16,033 bases of DNA from Betaproteobacteria bacterium (GTDB taxonomy: Bacteria > Pseudomonadota > Gammaproteobacteria > Burkholderiales > Casimicrobiaceae): assembly GCA_005889025.1 (NCBI GenBank), contig VBCZ01000015.1, positions 1 to 16,033 on the forward strand, written 5' to 3'. Made by a program: the position numbers and the translations under genes. Shown here one piece after another: positions 6,462 through 14,266 of this stretch (its first letter is position 1; each line of letters begins with the position of its first letter). The notes beneath the pieces were generated by a model that worked only from the letters and a program-made list of their open reading frames with translations, had not been told where the DNA came from and did not search any database.

Positions 6462-8108
6462 ATGCCGCCTGCTGCCTCCGGATCATTGCGCTTGCCGCGT
6501 GGCCAACGCGCAACGCGATGCCTGTTCGAGGCAGGAATCCTTCTTGCTGCAATGCTGCTCGCCGGCGCGGCTTCGGTGCTCTTGCTGCGGCAGGACGTGA
6601 ACTGGGACCTGCGAAACTATCACTTCTATAACGCGTGGGCGTTCGTCCACGGACGGCTCGGCTGGGATCTTGCGCCGGCGCACCTGCAGACTTTTCACAA
6701 CCCCCTGCTCGACCTGCCCTTCTACTGGATGGTCGCGGCCCACTGGCCGCCGCGGCTGATTTCGTTCGTCATGGCGCTGCCCGCGGGGGTCGGCGCCTTT
6801 TTTCTCGGCAAGATTCTGCTGCTTCTGTTCCGTGACCTGCCGGCCGGGCAGCGTTGGGGCTATCCCATCCTGGCGCTCGCGATCGGTGTCACGGCCTCGG
6901 GCCCCGTTTCGCTGCTCGGCTCGACCATGAACGACTGGCCGGGAGCGGCGCTGGTCATGATCGCGCTCTGGCTATTGTTGCAGCGGGGTGAAGACCCGAA
7001 TGCCCACTGGCGCGCGCTCGCCATCGCAGGTGTCATCGCCGGCATCGCCAGCGGCCTCAAACTGACCAACGCGACCTACGCGGTAGGCCTGTGTGTCGCG
7101 CTGCTCGCGCAGCCGCCCATCGTTGCGCGCGGACTGCGCGATGCGATCGCGTTCGGCCTCGCGGTGATCGCCGGCCTTGTTCTATCGTCCGGTGCCTGGA
7201 TGTGGACGCTCTATGCGCATTTCGAGAGTCCCCTCTTTCCCTACTTCAACGATATCTTTCGCTCTCCTTGGTGGGACGCGACGCGCATATTCGATCCCCG
7301 CTTCGGGCCCCGCACGCTGTTGAGCTGGCTCACCTTTCCGTTGCCGCTGTTCGGGTTCTCGGCTGGCTACGTGACCGAAGCGCGCTTTCGAGACTGGCGT
7401 TTACCGCTCATCTACATCGCATTGATCGTCGCGCTCCTTGCCTGGCTTGTGCGCCGCGCTCGCCATCGCCATCCGCCGCAAGCCGCGACTGCGGATGCCG
7501 CCGGCAAATGGCGCCTGGTGCTCGTATTTTGGGCCGCTTCGTTTGTCGTCTGGGCGCGCATGCACGCGATCTATCGCTACATCATGCCTTTGGAGTTGCT
7601 CTCGGGCGCGGTGCTTCTCTACGTGCTCGGATTGATCGTGCCGCGCCGCTGGTTGCCCCCCGCCGCGGCGGTCGGCGCGGCGCTGGCGATGCTGACGACG
7701 ATCTATCCCGCCTGGGGACGAATCGATTACGGCGAGGACTATTTTGTCGTCACGGTTCCACCCGTCGCGCCCCACGCCGTGATCTTGTTGCTGGCCGATG
7801 AGCCGATGGCGTTCGTGCTGCCCTTCTTCCCGCCCGACGGCCGCTTTCTCGGCGCCGACGACACCTTCAATAATCCGCGGCGACAGAATCGGCTCGCGGA
7901 CGAAGTGACGCGGATCGTGCGCGCACACACCGGGCCCCTGTATTCGCTGGCCACTCCCGCGGGCTCGGGCAGCGAGGCGCTCAACGATTACGGCCTGCGT
8001 CGCACGCCCGGCGGCTGCGCGTCCATCGTCAGCAACGTGTCGCCTGTCCCGTTCGAGCTTTGTCTGCTGGAACGGATCCATTCCCCAGGTCAGACACCGC
8101 CGGCATGA
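6462..8108 (+). CDS. Polytopic membrane protein, GT-C glycosyltransferase-like
   Basis: 548 residues with roughly ten or more hydrophobic segments, the first at about 22-42 and others through residue 430. Just after the first segment is an acidic/aromatic loop, DVNWDLRNYHFYNAWAF (45-61), then RLGWDLAPAHLQTFHNPLLDLPFYW (65-89). An acidic extracytoplasmic first loop is characteristic of GT-C glycosyltransferases, which use polyprenyl-phosphate sugars, and I recall uncharacterised bacterial membrane proteins with this N-terminal pattern. The last ~120 residues are mostly soluble. Donor and acceptor cannot be deduced. It is the only clear plus-strand gene, divergent from leuA; its last 80 bases overlap the 3' end of the convergent glycosyltransferase gene. 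Start 6462 has no Shine-Dalgarno. Confidence 0.75.
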   Translation: MPPAASGSLRLPRGQRATRCLFEAGILLAAMLLAGAASVLLLRQDVNWDLRNYHFYNAWAFVHGRLGWDLAPAHLQTFHNPLLDLPFYWMVAAHWPPRLISFVMALPAGVGAFFLGKILLLLFRDLPAGQRWGYPILALAIGVTASGPVSLLGSTMNDWPGAALVMIALWLLLQRGEDPNAHWRALAIAGVIAGIASGLKLTNATYAVGLCVALLAQPPIVARGLRDAIAFGLAVIAGLVLSSGAWMWTLYAHFESPLFPYFNDIFRSPWWDATRIFDPRFGPRTLLSWLTFPLPLFGFSAGYVTEARFRDWRLPLIYIALIVALLAWLVRRARHRHPPQAATADAAGKWRLVLVFWAASFVVWARMHAIYRYIMPLELLSGAVLLYVLGLIVPRRWLPPAAAVGAALAMLTTIYPAWGRIDYGEDYFVVTVPPVAPHAVILLLADEPMAFVLPFFPPDGRFLGADDTFNNPRRQNRLADEVTRIVRAHTGPLYSLATPAGSGSEALNDYGLRRTPGGCASIVSNVSPVPFELCLLERIHSPGQTPPA

Positions 8109-9051
8109 ACCGCGCAGAAACGGCAAGATAGGCGAGGCGCTTGGCTTCGAGGCGTCCGCGACTCACGCTGTCCAAGATAAATCCGCAAACGATCGATAGC
8201 CACGAAAGCAGTACCAGGCCCGTTGCGAGCACGGCAGTCGGCAACCGGGGAACCAGCCCGGTGCGCTCGTATTCGACGATCACGGGTGAGCCCAACGCAA
8301 ACGCGGCGATGAGAAGGATCACGCCGATGATTCCGAAGAACGCAAACGGGCGCACGTCCCTGAAAAGAAAGACCATGAAGGCGAGGATGCGAACGCCGTC
8401 ACGGTAGCTTCTGAGCTTGCTGGCCGAACCGCGCGGTCGCGCAAAGTAGCGAGTGACGGTCTCTGCGCACGGAACCCGCATCTGCAATGCATGGACCGTC
8501 AGCTCGGTTTCGATTTCGAAGCCGTGCGCGCTGGCCGGAAAGGATTTGACAAAGCGCCGCGACAGCGCGCGATACCCGGAAAACATGTCCTTCGGCCGTT
8601 GACCGAAGAACACCCAGAGCAGCCAGTTGAACATCCGGTTAGCGAAGCGATGACCGCGACGGTACACTTGCGCATCGCCCGCGTTGTCGCGCACCGCGGT
8701 CATCATGTCGAAGCCTTCCAGCGCAATCGCGGCGACGAGCTCGGGTGCGCGGGCGGCGTCGTAGGTAGAATCTCCGTCGACGATGACGTAGACCGCCGCC
8801 TCGATCTCGGCGAACATTCTTCGCAACACGCCGCCCTTGCCGGGAACCGGCTCAAACCTTACCGTCGCCCCTGCTTCCCGCGCTCGCTCGGCAGTTCGGT
8901 CCGTGGACGCATTATCGTAGACGTACACGCGACATCCCGGCAGCGCACGCACGAAATCGCTGACCACTTTCGCAATCGTCGCCGCCTCGTTGAGACATGG
9001 AGCGAGCACGGCGACATCCCGGTAGTGCATTGCCTGCTCCGGAAGATTCAT
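8029..9051 (-). CDS. Family 2 glycosyltransferase with C-terminal membrane segments (DPM/GtrB-like)
   Basis: 340 residues. The N-terminal GT-A domain shows LAPCLNEAATIAKVV (16-30), VYDNASTDRT (44-53), the DGDSTYD nucleotide/metal motif (92-98), DMFSGYRALSRRF (155-167) and GFEIETELTVHA (177-188), the pattern of dolichol/undecaprenyl-phosphate sugar transferases. Two hydrophobic spans follow (about 236-256 and 272-294), placing the C terminus in the inner membrane with the catalytic domain in the cytoplasm. It likely loads a sugar onto a polyprenyl phosphate (inference), which could feed a GT-C enzyme such as either neighbouring membrane protein. ATG 9051 overlaps the methyltransferase stop (ATGA), indicating translational coupling. 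The C-terminal ~27 residues are read antisense to the end of the plus-strand gene. Confidence 0.9.
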   Translation of the reverse strand: MNLPEQAMHYRDVAVLAPCLNEAATIAKVVSDFVRALPGCRVYVYDNASTDRTAERAREAGATVRFEPVPGKGGVLRRMFAEIEAAVYVIVDGDSTYDAARAPELVAAIALEGFDMMTAVRDNAGDAQVYRRGHRFANRMFNWLLWVFFGQRPKDMFSGYRALSRRFVKSFPASAHGFEIETELTVHALQMRVPCAETVTRYFARPRGSASKLRSYRDGVRILAFMVFLFRDVRPFAFFGIIGVILLIAAFALGSPVIVEYERTGLVPRLPTAVLATGLVLLSWLSIVCGFILDSVSRGRLEAKRLAYLAVSARFMPAVSDLGNGSVPADKARTGQATRC

Positions 9052-10010
9052 GCTGAAGCTCGAAAAATCTGCAGCGCGATATCGCCCGGCAGCATTTTAA
9101 GCAACGGATTTGCCAACGTCACCGCCGTCCAAACGACCAATGAGCCCGCGATGCCGGCGTTGCGATCATAGCGTACGCGCTGCCACAGGCCGCGCACTTC
9201 GACCGATGCGAGACGTTCGCGGTGGACTTCCGCAAACCCGTGCGAAACCACCAGGCGAGTCAAGGCATCGGGATTGAAATAGGAAAGGTGAGGGGAAGGA
9301 AATCCCTTCTGCCACAGCCGCTCGTACGGTCCGGATATCCCGAGGCGATCCACTGCGCTGGCGATCCGGAAAAGCGCGCCGTTGCTGTTGGGCAGATTGA
9401 TTAACAGCAATCCACCTGGCCGCAGTTTCGCGCGGCACAATGCAGTTGCTGAACGCACGTCGGAAAGATGCTCGAACACATCGTTGAACACGATAGTGTC
9501 GTAGCCGCGGTCGTCGTCCAAGGCGCCCGGGAAGAAGCCGACTTTCACATCGTACCCGCGGCTCATCGCCACTGCCGCACTCTGCGCATCCGGCTCGATG
9601 CCGTGAACCGAATACCCGCGCCGCGCGGCTGCCTCCAGAAACCAGCCGTGGGCGCAACCCACCTCGAGAAGCTCGCGCCGCCCGGCTCCGGCATGCCGAT
9701 CGAGCGCGTCGAGTATCCGCTCGAAGTTCCTTTTCCGCAGGCGCATGAGCGCGCCTTGGCGGCGGGTCTCATCGACTGCATCCGTGGCAGCGCCGTCGGC
9801 GATGTGCGGCACAAGCGTCGAAGCAAGGAAGTCGCAAGTCGGACAGCGAAAGCACCAGACATGGCGGGTCTTGCGCATCGGCGAATCGCACACGGCACAG
9901 CGCCGATGCGCGTCTGTCGACGCCGCGTTTTCCTCGTCCAACAGTACGCGACTGATTCGTATCGAACGATGCGCTGGGTCGTCCGCGCCGAGGCTTCGGT
10001 CTGAAGGCAT
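9048..10010 (-). CDS. Class I SAM-dependent methyltransferase with N-terminal zinc-ribbon
   Basis: 320 residues from ATG 10010; the frame also allows TTG 10037 (329 residues), neither with a clear Shine-Dalgarno. A Cys-rich knuckle comes first (CAVC 38-41 and CFRCPTC 53-59), then a Rossmann-type SAM site: LLEVGCAHGWF (114-124), acidic end of beta 2 in GIEPD (137-141), FNDVFEHL (175-182), LRPGGLLLINLPN (196-208). The FPSPHLSYF stretch (about 237-245) resembles methyltransferases acting on polyketide, nodulation or surface-sugar substrates, but the substrate is unknown. It overlaps the following glycosyltransferase gene by 4 bases, so the pair probably acts in one glycan pathway. The first codons lie inside a 94-bp sequence repeated at 12019-12112. 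Confidence 0.88.
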   Translation of the reverse strand: MPSDRSLGADDPAHRSIRISRVLLDEENAASTDAHRRCAVCDSPMRKTRHVWCFRCPTCDFLASTLVPHIADGAATDAVDETRRQGALMRLRKRNFERILDALDRHAGAGRRELLEVGCAHGWFLEAAARRGYSVHGIEPDAQSAAVAMSRGYDVKVGFFPGALDDDRGYDTIVFNDVFEHLSDVRSATALCRAKLRPGGLLLINLPNSNGALFRIASAVDRLGISGPYERLWQKGFPSPHLSYFNPDALTRLVVSHGFAEVHRERLASVEVRGLWQRVRYDRNAGIAGSLVVWTAVTLANPLLKMLPGDIALQIFRASA

Positions 10011-10043
10011 GAGGCGTTTCTGTAGATCGAAATTCAAGGTGAC
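9950..10043. repeat. Direct repeat copy A (5' end of methyltransferase gene)
   Basis: These 94 bases match 12019-12112 without gaps, 83 of 94 identical by my count, in the same orientation. Copy A spans the start region and first ~29 codons of the methyltransferase frame. In that frame four sense-codon differences outside a central block are third-position synonymous changes, consistent with a copied coding segment. Between here and the stop of the gene at 10331 (about 287 bp) I see no gene. Confidence 0.85.
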
Positions 10044-10330
10044 GAAGGCTCGACCGAAATGAAGGCATCCGGTCGCCGGCCTTCATCCCAGGCTATCGCT
10101 GATTTCCTTGGGGATGGGGCCTGACCCTTGCTGATGAGCGTCGCGGTGGTCGTCATCGGCTGTCTCCCGATCCTTACTCAGCGCACCATAGTAACCAGAA
10201 CGCAACCATCGCGTCCCGTATCCGCCCTGCATTGACCGAGAGCGGACCGGGAGCCCGGGAAAGCGGCTCGCCACTCGCAAGGCTTAAGCGCGGCATAATA
10301 AGCCACGGCCCAGCGCATCGAAGCTGGCGA

Positions 10331-11935
10331 CTATCGAACATCGAGCCAGACGTCGCTCCATTGCACTTCTGCTCGTGGGTCCTGGCCAAGCGCGTAGCCT
10401 ACGCGGTAATGTCCCGGCACGACGCCACGCAAAGGCAGCGTGTTCCAAAAAATTACCCAATCGCTGTTGTCGAGCGCTCTGAACAGTCGCTGCGTCTTCA
10501 GCGGCCCCCAATACTGTTGTCGTTCGCCTTTCAGCCAAAGCGCGGCGTGTCGCTCATTGGCCAATATGAAGCCGCGCACGCTGACTGCGTCTGCGTCGGC
10601 ATAGGGCGGGGCAGCCTGCAGCTGGGGCAGCGCCGCAGCATGCGGTGCTTCATCGCTCGCAGCCATCTGCGGCGCAGGAGACGAATTTGACGCCGGCAAA
10701 AAGTGTCCGAGCTCCTTCGCACGGTGCAGCATAAAGTCCCCAAAGTCCTGTGGGGGAAACCCATAGTAGACACCGTGTCCGTTCAACAAGTAATGATCGA
10801 GTCCGTTTCTTTGCATGGTCGCAATGTCGCCGACCACCGGAATATTCGCTTCCCAGCCATGCCAGAACCAGAGCGCGGCACACGCCAATAGGGGAGGCAG
10901 AATCCAACGGGCACCGCGCGCGCCGAGACGTTGTAGCGTGGCGACAATGGTAATCAGCAAGGCAACCTCCGAATACACGCGGTAGCGGCTAATCAGCAGG
11001 GCCTCATCGCCGAGCGGGGCACGTCCGGCGGTGATCGCTGCGGCTGAGAGCGCGAGAAAGCCCATCCACGCGACCAGCACGGGGGAGACTCTTTCGCTGG
11101 GTCGTGTGATCAAGAGCCATCCCCAAACCGCCACCATCAGCGCGCCGAGCAACACCGACAGATCGAAGCGCTCGCCCACCGACCCCAGCGCCGACAAATA
11201 GAGGACGAACAGGCGAAACGGCCGTCGCAGGAGGAGGAGCATGGGCGGGCGACCGGCTGGCGCTTCGTAGCCGATGAAATAGGTCGCGAAGAGACCCACA
11301 GTCATCACCCCCCAGAGCGTCGCGGCACGCCGACGTCCGCCGAGCCACAGGAGAACCGTGCCGACGGGTAAGACCATCAATCCATTGGCCACGGTCAGTG
11401 CAGCGCACAGCGCGAGAAGCGCTGCAGCGATGTCCCACGCGATGCCTCGCCGGGTTAGGCAAAAGAGCGCACCGAAGGCATAGGCAACCACCGCAACGTG
11501 CGCCAGCACCCCGGTGGCCCAGTATTGGGCTGTGACATTGATGGGGGAAAAGAGAAGGAGCGCAGCCAGCACTGCGAGCCATCCACGATGGGTGGTTGTG
11601 GCGCGCCAGATCACGAGGACCCCGACAGCTACGCATAGCAAGTTGCCGAAATAGATGAGCCCGCGGATATTAAGCCCGCCCGGAAGCCAGGTCTGAACGA
11701 TGGCGGTAACGCGGAGCGTGACAATCCGGTGCTCGACTGATAGCGAAAACAAGTCCGCGATTTTCTCGCGCCACGTCGGGTAGTAGTGGAAATAGCCAGG
11801 CGCCGCGAGGAGCTGCGTGAAATCGTCCTGGAAAGGAAAATCGACGGCGTAGCGATGCAGCATCCACGCGTGCAGCACCGCCAGCGATGCAGCGACAAGC
11901 CAACCGAGGCTACACCACCAAACGATCGGTCTCAA
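10331..11935 (-). CDS. Polytopic membrane protein, possible GT-C-type glycosyltransferase
   Basis: 534 residues from TTG 11935 (AAAGG about 9 nt upstream); no ATG is available before residue 25, so the TTG start is plausible but not certain. About ten hydrophobic segments span residues 7-375, after which a soluble C-terminal domain of about 150 residues follows, probably periplasmic. The first loop holds an acidic pair in DFPFQDDFTQLL (32-43), a position typical of GT-C enzymes, then VEHRIVTLR (67-75). A Pro/Ala-rich linker lies near 430-460. No family is recognised with certainty; an O-antigen or lipid-sugar modifying role is inferred from the neighbouring glycosyltransferase. The gene lies between the two 94-bp direct repeats. 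Confidence 0.75.
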   Translation of the reverse strand: MRPIVWWCSLGWLVAASLAVLHAWMLHRYAVDFPFQDDFTQLLAAPGYFHYYPTWREKIADLFSLSVEHRIVTLRVTAIVQTWLPGGLNIRGLIYFGNLLCVAVGVLVIWRATTTHRGWLAVLAALLLFSPINVTAQYWATGVLAHVAVVAYAFGALFCLTRRGIAWDIAAALLALCAALTVANGLMVLPVGTVLLWLGGRRRAATLWGVMTVGLFATYFIGYEAPAGRPPMLLLLRRPFRLFVLYLSALGSVGERFDLSVLLGALMVAVWGWLLITRPSERVSPVLVAWMGFLALSAAAITAGRAPLGDEALLISRYRVYSEVALLITIVATLQRLGARGARWILPPLLACAALWFWHGWEANIPVVGDIATMQRNGLDHYLLNGHGVYYGFPPQDFGDFMLHRAKELGHFLPASNSSPAPQMAASDEAPHAAALPQLQAAPPYADADAVSVRGFILANERHAALWLKGERQQYWGPLKTQRLFRALDNSDWVIFWNTLPLRGVVPGHYRVGYALGQDPRAEVQWSDVWLDVR

Positions 11936-12018
11936 AGTAGGTCAACCTTTGTCGCGCGATCCCACCGTGCTTCATCATCGTGGAATGATGGCAAGCGGAA
12001 TGCTTTTCTCGATTCCGA

Positions 12019-12112
12019 GACTGATTCGTATCGAGCGATGTGCCGGGTCGTCCGCGTCGCGTCTTTGACCTGAAGGCATGAGGCGTTTCTGCAGATCGAA
12101 ATTCGAGGTGAC
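12019..12112. repeat. Direct repeat copy B, remnant of a methyltransferase 5' end
   Basis: Copy of 9950-10043 lying 84 bp upstream of the membrane protein start. In the methyltransferase frame it still reads FDLQKRLMPS and ADDPAHRSIRIS, but the TTG is TCG here, the middle block differs in five codons, and beyond the repeat the frame reaches a stop after about 14 unrelated codons. It is therefore a fragment, not a second gene. Confidence 0.8.
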
Positions 12113-12199
12113 CGGCGGGAGCCGAAGGCCGTTTTGCATCGCACTACGCGAGAGACGAATGCCGCTTCGGCGACAGCGCGTCGAGTGACGCCGTTCGCA

Positions 12200-12553
12200 T
12201 CAACGTACCGTCACGATGACGCCGGCTACGATCAGGGCGGCGCCCAGGAACGTTTTAAGGGTAAGAGGCTCCTCGAAAAAAAAGTAAGCAAGCAGCGGAA
12301 CGATGACAAATGCAAGCGCGTACACGGAATAGGCCAAAGTCAGCGGAACGGTCCTGAGTATGTAGACCCACAGCACCGTCGTCGCGGCGTAAAGGACGAG
12401 CCCGGCGATGAGCGCAGGCGACAGAAAGCCGCGCACGCTCGTCCAGGACCAGCCGTCGATTCTCCATTGCGCTGCCGCCGACTTGAACAGCATCTGCCCG
12501 ACTGCCAACAGCAACACGCATAGCAGCGTTAGCAGCAACCACCGAGCCTGCAT
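12200..12553 (-). CDS. Small EamA/SMR-like membrane transporter subunit
   Basis: 117 residues with four hydrophobic helices (about 4-24, 42-65, 72-92 and 98-116), the size and layout of half-length drug/metabolite-transporter proteins such as EmrE and ArnE. GQMLFKSAA (19-27) and the FFFEEPLTLKTFLGAALIVAGV end (90-113) fit this group, where the EEPL glutamate region before the last helix is conserved. These proteins dimerise in the inner membrane; ArnE-like members flip undecaprenyl-linked sugars, which would fit the glycan genes downstream, but the substrate is inferred only. ATG 12553 is chosen over the longer open frame because GGAG lies 6 nt upstream and the extension overlaps pssA. It follows pssA by 52 bp. 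Confidence 0.82.
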   Translation of the reverse strand: MQARWLLLTLLCVLLLAVGQMLFKSAAAQWRIDGWSWTSVRGFLSPALIAGLVLYAATTVLWVYILRTVPLTLAYSVYALAFVIVPLLAYFFFEEPLTLKTFLGAALIVAGVIVTVR

Positions 12554-12605
12554 GCTTGGCTCCACTTCCGCTAGATCGCTTGCACTCTGCCGGGCGCCAG
12601 CGCAG

Positions 12606-13358
12606 TCATCCGCGACGGCGTCGAAACGCAAGCCACGCAGACCAGACATAGCCTGCCAGCGAGTACGCTGCAAACACCCCGAATAAGACGAGGGGGGGCT
12701 GATAGCTTACCAACCCGAAGAAGAGCACGATCAGGAACACCGCGAGGAAAGGAACGCTGCGGCGCAAGTTGATCGTCTTGAAGCTGTAGTACTTCAGATT
12801 GCTGACCATGGTGAGGCCCGCAAAAACCGTGACGAACCATGCGTACCAGCGGACGGTTTCAGGATCGATTGCGTAGTCTTCGATCACCCACACGAAACCC
12901 GCTACCAGCGCCGCCGCGGAAGGGCTGGGCAAGCCCTGGAAATATCGCTTGTCGGCGACCTCGAGCATGGTGTTGAAGCGCGCCAGCCGCAACGCCGCGC
13001 CGGCCACGTAGACAAATGCCGCGATCCAGCCAAGCTTCCCCATGCTGCGAAGGGCCCATTCGTATACGACCAGCGCGGGTGCCGCGCCGAACGAAACCAT
13101 GTCCGACAGACTGTCGTATTCGGCGCCGAATGCGCTCTGCGTCTTGGTGAGGCGCGCGACGCGGCCGTCCAGACCGTCGAGGACCATCGCCACAAAAATC
13201 GCGATCGCGGAGTGGTCGAAGCGCCCGTTCATCGCTTGCACGATGGCATAGAAGCCGGCGAACAGCGCGGCGGTCGTAAACAGGTTGGGCAGCAGGTAGA
13301 TGCCGCGGCGGCGGATGCGGTTCTTGGCGATCGCACGTTCCTGCTGGTAATCGCTCAT
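12606..13358 (-). CDS. pssA: CDP-diacylglycerol--serine O-phosphatidyltransferase
   Basis: 250 residues. It transfers a phosphatidyl group from CDP-diacylglycerol to serine at the inner membrane, giving phosphatidylserine for Psd. The CDP-alcohol phosphatidyltransferase signature DGxxAR(x8)GxxxDxxxD is complete: D64, G65, A68, R69, G78, D82, D86. The rest is made of about seven to eight hydrophobic segments, and the short basic start KNRIRRRGIYLLPNLFT is typical of the Bacillus-type/alpha-beta form. ATG 13358 is preferred to TTG 13364 two codons upstream. The gene is 101 bp downstream of psd in the same direction. In relatives leuA usually follows closely; here about 6.4 kb separate them. Confidence 0.95.
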   Translation of the reverse strand: MSDYQQERAIAKNRIRRRGIYLLPNLFTTAALFAGFYAIVQAMNGRFDHSAIAIFVAMVLDGLDGRVARLTKTQSAFGAEYDSLSDMVSFGAAPALVVYEWALRSMGKLGWIAAFVYVAGAALRLARFNTMLEVADKRYFQGLPSPSAAALVAGFVWVIEDYAIDPETVRWYAWFVTVFAGLTMVSNLKYYSFKTINLRRSVPFLAVFLIVLFFGLVSYQPPLVLFGVFAAYSLAGYVWSAWLAFRRRRG

Positions 13359-13459
13359 GCGCAAAGCCTAGCAGCTAGCGTCTCGCCTCGCAAACGGGAC
13401 AGCCTGCACGAGCGGTCCGCGATAACCCGCCACGGCAGGGCGGCGGCGCGCGGCGATGT

Positions 13460-14107
13460 TTACGCGAGCTCGGCGATGATGCTGCTCGTCGCGTGCACGA
13501 CATCGCCGACCGCCACCTTCGGTCTCGAGCCTGCAGGCAAATACACGTCGACGCGCGAGCCGAAACGGATGAACCCGTACCTCTGCCCGCGCGCAAGCGC
13601 GTCTGCCGGGCCGACATAGCACAAGATCCGGCGCGCGATAAGGCCAGCCACCTGGACGCATGTAACGTCCGCGCCATCGTGCGTCGCTATATGCAGCGCA
13701 TTGCGCTCGTTCTCCAGTGATGCCTTGTCCAGCGCCGCATTGACGAAGCTTCCGGCGTGATACCACTTGCTCTTTACCAGGCCGTCCACGGGACTGCGGT
13801 TAGAATGGACGTTGAACACGTTCGTGAATACGCTGATCTTGAGCGCGTCCCGCTGGAGATAAGGGTCGCGCGATTTTTCGACGGAGACAACCCGGCCGTC
13901 GGCGGGAGACAATACGGCGTTCTCTTGCGCAGGCACCGGGCGCGGCGGATCGCGAAAGAATTGTCCGATAAAGATCACCGCAAGCCATGCAAGGAGGGCG
14001 AGTGGCCACCAGGACGTAAACGACAGCGCCAGCGCGATCGCCGCGGCAATGGCAAGAAACGGCCATCCTTCACGGGCGATGATGGGGTGGGGATAGTCGG
14101 CGTTCAT
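13460..14107 (-). CDS. psd: Phosphatidylserine decarboxylase proenzyme (short form)
   Basis: 215 residues, the short class of Psd. It decarboxylates phosphatidylserine to phosphatidylethanolamine. A hydrophobic hairpin at 16-48 anchors the N terminus, followed by FFRDPPRPVP (50-59), VLSPADGRVV (65-74), ISVFTNVFNVHSNRSPVDG (91-109) with the conserved histidine, and WYHAGSFVNAALDKASLENER (115-135). The self-cleavage site is FGS at 182-184 (RFGSRVDVYLP): S184 should become the pyruvoyl cofactor, separating a beta chain of about 20 kDa from a small alpha chain. ATG 14107 is supported by family start; the Shine-Dalgarno is weak. It sits between the small membrane protein and pssA. Confidence 0.95.
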   Translation of the reverse strand: MNADYPHPIIAREGWPFLAIAAAIALALSFTSWWPLALLAWLAVIFIGQFFRDPPRPVPAQENAVLSPADGRVVSVEKSRDPYLQRDALKISVFTNVFNVHSNRSPVDGLVKSKWYHAGSFVNAALDKASLENERNALHIATHDGADVTCVQVAGLIARRILCYVGPADALARGQRYGFIRFGSRVDVYLPAGSRPKVAVGDVVHATSSIIAELA

Positions 14108-14266
14108 CTGGAAGCGCGGAACGTGCAGGCCATCAGTCTAAACGCGCTCGCATTCATCGAGTCGATGGAACGCACCGAAAAAGACCAACCAACGCGATTT
14201 GCTCAACCAGATCGCCGCGCCGAGTTTGGCACGATTTGGCGATCCTGCGTAAACGACCTACCGGCG

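Noticed and set aside
7091..7801. Plus-strand ORF of 236 codons and a minus-strand ORF of 241 codons at 7401-8126
   Set aside because: Both are shadows inside the membrane protein gene 6462-8108, rich in Arg/Ala/Gly with no motifs or hydrophobic pattern.
10111..10136. GGGGCCTGACCC-like stretch resembling a REP element
   Set aside because: Single, imperfect and with no second copy seen in the window; cannot be separated from chance.
10281..10304. Inverted repeat GGCTTA/TAAGCC after the membrane protein gene, considered as a terminator
   Set aside because: Only a 6-bp AT-containing stem with a 12-base loop and no T-run; too weak.
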